The position numbers were made by a program, and so were the translations under genes. From an uncultured cyanobacterium (GTDB taxonomy: Bacteria; Cyanobacteriota; Cyanobacteriia; PCC-6307; Cyanobiaceae): DNA of 6,108 bases. How positions within the stretch are numbered: position 1 is the stretch's first letter; each line of letters opens with the position of its first letter. Shown here in pieces: positions 4,560 through 6,108 of this stretch. The DNA lies in assembly GCA_903921295.1 (NCBI GenBank), contig CAIXOZ010000088.1, forward strand, positions 1 to 6,108, written 5' to 3'. The notes beneath the pieces were generated by a model. The model was not told the origin of the DNA. It saw only the letters and a list, made by a program, of their open reading frames with translations, and ran no database searches.

Positions 4560-6107
4560 TCAGAGGGCCAGCCGTGCTCCGAGCAACAGCACATGACCGC
4601 TGGGCCGGCTGGGGTCGGTGGCGCCAAGACTGCTGGGGGCGATCACGTATTGGTAACTGCCGAAGATCAGCATCCAGGGGGTGAGTTCGGCCAGGTAGGT
4701 CGCTTCCAGCACCGTTTCAGTGCTGGAGGGCACCAGGCCGCGCTGGTTGGCGTAATAACTGGCGGCCGCCGCATTGAACTGGGTCACTGCCACACCGATG
4801 CCGGCCATGTCGCGATCACGGCCCGGGATCAGGCCGGCGTAGGTGAGACCGGCACTGCCGACCAGGCTGACCACGGTGTGGTCGCCGGCGGTGCCACTGA
4901 ATTTCAGAAAACCGAGCAGGCCCTGACTGCGGGGAATGGCGGTGTCCGGTTCGGCATAGAGCATCTTTTCCAGGGTCGCATAGCCGCCGTAATTGCCCCG
5001 TTCGATCACACCGGTACGGAAATTGAGGAAGTCGCCGGTATTGCCCTGGAAGCCGATCTTGTAGTAGCCAGGCAGATGGTGAGGGTCGGTGCTGTGATCC
5101 AGGTAGGCATACTCCGCCAGGATTTCGACGCCATCGCTGTCGTTGAGGCTGAGATCTGAAGGGGAGATCTTGTAGCCACCGCTGGGATCATCCTTGCCGT
5201 CCATGATGTGAAACAACACCTGGTGATGGGGATTTGGATTCCAGGCGAGCTGAATGCCGAGGGGTGGAGCGGCGTAAGGCAGGAAGTTGCCCGTGGTTGT
5301 GGTGGTGCCGTAGAGGCCGGGAAAGTCGAAGGCCAAGTTCTGAAAGATGGCCGAGGTCTGATGGGAGGCGAATTTGACCCAGGGGTAGATCTTGCCCAGG
5401 CGTACGGCAAATCTGGGCGTCAGCTTGTGTTCGTACCACAGTTCAAACAGGCGGTAATTGTTCAGTGGTGCTGGATTTTCTGCTGCAAAAGCGTTGTTGG
5501 CAGGGCTTGAATAGGCATTGTTGATCCAGCCGGAGCCGGTGGCGTGAAACTGGCCATTCGGCCAGAGGAAGCCTGTTTTGCCGGTGTAAAGGTCCACCGA
5601 TGTGATGACCATCGAGGTGAACGATGCTGGGCCGAAGCTGCTGGTGGTCAGGCTGGGATCGAGCGCGAATTCAAAACGCAGGCCCTTGGCTGCCAACTGT
5701 TGCAGTGCTGGAATCGAGCTTTGCAGCATCGTGTCCTGCTTGAGGAACCCGCTCTGCTGGCAGCGGATGCCGGCGATGTAGGTGAAGCTGTCGAGCGGGT
5801 TGTTGGTGGGTGGCCGCAACAGGGCCTTGGTGACCCCCAGGTTGATCGCGTGGCTGAGGGGGCAGCCGCTCTTGTGGGCCTCTTCGGCCTCCGCATCCAC
5901 CTCTTCTTCCAGCTCCCCGGGAGGGGCGGCGGCTGTTGATGCCCCTCCCGGGCCTGGGCGGTTGTCTGCGGAGGCCAGGGGCCTGCTGGCCTCAGCGACG
6001 CCGCCTTGATCCGCGGCTGCGGGGGGCTCGGCGGCAGCGGCTCCAGCGGTCACGGTGCCACCGAGCAGCAGCAGAATGCTGGCAGCGATCAGGCGAAGAG
6101 CCAGCAT
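4560..6107 (-). CDS. Outer-membrane porin, OprB-like (carbohydrate porin type)
   Basis: This is a 515-residue predicted outer-membrane beta-barrel for diffusion of small solutes. It has a signal peptide (hydrophobic 5-22, likely cleaved near AGA-AAA at 21-26) and an Ala/Pro/Glu-rich linker (about 27-79). After residue 80 the sequence has alternating amphipathic strands with many Tyr, Trp, Gly and Asn. OprB-like traits are the FELWYEHKLTPRFAVRLGKI segment (221-240), FHIMDGKDDPSGG (299-311), AEYAYLD (331-337), GYYKIGFQGNTG (347-358) and the last third with ETVLEATYLAELTPWM (464-479) then QYVIAP. The ATG at 6107 is one base from the window edge; the signal-like N-terminus supports it, but a start upstream cannot be excluded. 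The only two Cys are Cys82 and Cys116. No SLH domain is seen, unlike many cyanobacterial porins. The last residue is Leu (LGARLAL), not the usual aromatic. Substrate is unknown; 'carbohydrate' is a family label. Confidence 0.8.
   Translation of the reverse strand: MLALRLIAASILLLLGGTVTAGAAAAEPPAAADQGGVAEASRPLASADNRPGPGGASTAAAPPGELEEEVDAEAEEAHKSGCPLSHAINLGVTKALLRPPTNNPLDSFTYIAGIRCQQSGFLKQDTMLQSSIPALQQLAAKGLRFEFALDPSLTTSSFGPASFTSMVITSVDLYTGKTGFLWPNGQFHATGSGWINNAYSSPANNAFAAENPAPLNNYRLFELWYEHKLTPRFAVRLGKIYPWVKFASHQTSAIFQNLAFDFPGLYGTTTTTGNFLPYAAPPLGIQLAWNPNPHHQVLFHIMDGKDDPSGGYKISPSDLSLNDSDGVEILAEYAYLDHSTDPHHLPGYYKIGFQGNTGDFLNFRTGVIERGNYGGYATLEKMLYAEPDTAIPRSQGLLGFLKFSGTAGDHTVVSLVGSAGLTYAGLIPGRDRDMAGIGVAVTQFNAAAASYYANQRGLVPSSTETVLEATYLAELTPWMLIFGSYQYVIAPSSLGATDPSRPSGHVLLLGARLAL
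5916..5952. repeat. Perfect 12-bp inverted repeat inside the porin linker-coding region
   Basis: CCCGGGAGGGGC at 5916-5927 is the exact reverse complement of GCCCCTCCCGGG at 5941-5952, separated by 13 bp. It encodes part of the low-complexity linker (PGPGGAS, TAAA, PPGEL; about residues 52-65). In the porin mRNA it would form a very stable GC hairpin about 155-190 nt after the start codon. The two flanking peptides are different, so the pairing is a nucleic-acid property and not a protein repeat. Confidence 0.75.
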
Positions 6108-6108
6108 C

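Noticed and set aside
4432..4627. N-terminal extension of the alkB frame beyond the ATG at 4096 up to 4627
   Set aside because: It would run antiparallel in frame through the small secreted protein gene and the porin 3' end; the ATGA overlap at 4093-4096 marks the natural start.
1..6108. CRISPR array, insertion sequence, tRNA/rRNA or phage genes
   Set aside because: No regular spaced repeats, transposase motifs, terminal inverted repeats with target duplications, or tRNA/rRNA signatures were seen; nearly all sequence is accounted for by seven protein genes.

Overview
The window comes from a GC-rich bacterium, most likely a picocyanobacterium of the Cyanobium/freshwater Synechococcus kind. 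Four things point there: the cyanobacterial-looking short-form HisG, the order hisG-ABC exporter with gloB divergent to it, a porin of the type I associate with picocyanobacteria, and a secreted cysteine motif that I recall (not certainly) from the same group. This assignment rests on protein resemblance recalled from memory, not on a search.

Layout. Positions 1-2031 (minus strand) hold hisG followed by a fused permease/ATPase ABC exporter. The two overlap by one base (TGATG), and the exporter runs off the left edge after 447 codons. On the plus strand, gloB (glyoxalase II, 2061-2918) is divergent to hisG across only 29 bp as called, and ridA (enamine/imine deaminase, 3003-3443) follows it. 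Positions 3332-6107 (minus strand) hold, in transcription order, an OprB-like outer-membrane porin, a small secreted protein with a duplicated cysteine motif, and an AlkB-type Fe(II)/2-oxoglutarate dioxygenase. The small gene and alkB overlap by 4 bases (ATGA). The 3' end of alkB runs 112 bp into convergent ridA.

How the genes relate. HisG opens histidine biosynthesis. GloB and RidA both detoxify metabolites: GloB hydrolyses S-lactoylglutathione, and RidA hydrolyses reactive enamines and imines. AlkB repairs alkylated nucleic acid. The porin and the small secreted protein belong to the cell envelope. Apart from the overlaps, the sequence does not show that they share a pathway. No tRNA, rRNA, CRISPR array, insertion sequence or phage gene was seen, and no stretch longer than 300 bp lacks a gene.

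Points most worth a second look: a Walker A lysine-to-threonine change in the ABC exporter; a Gln in place of a usually conserved Asp in HisG; the duplicated 13-residue Cys motif in the small secreted protein; the alkB/ridA convergent overlap with a long AlkB tail; and a perfect 12-bp inverted repeat inside the porin's linker-coding region. I see no convincing new multi-gene defence or mobile system here.
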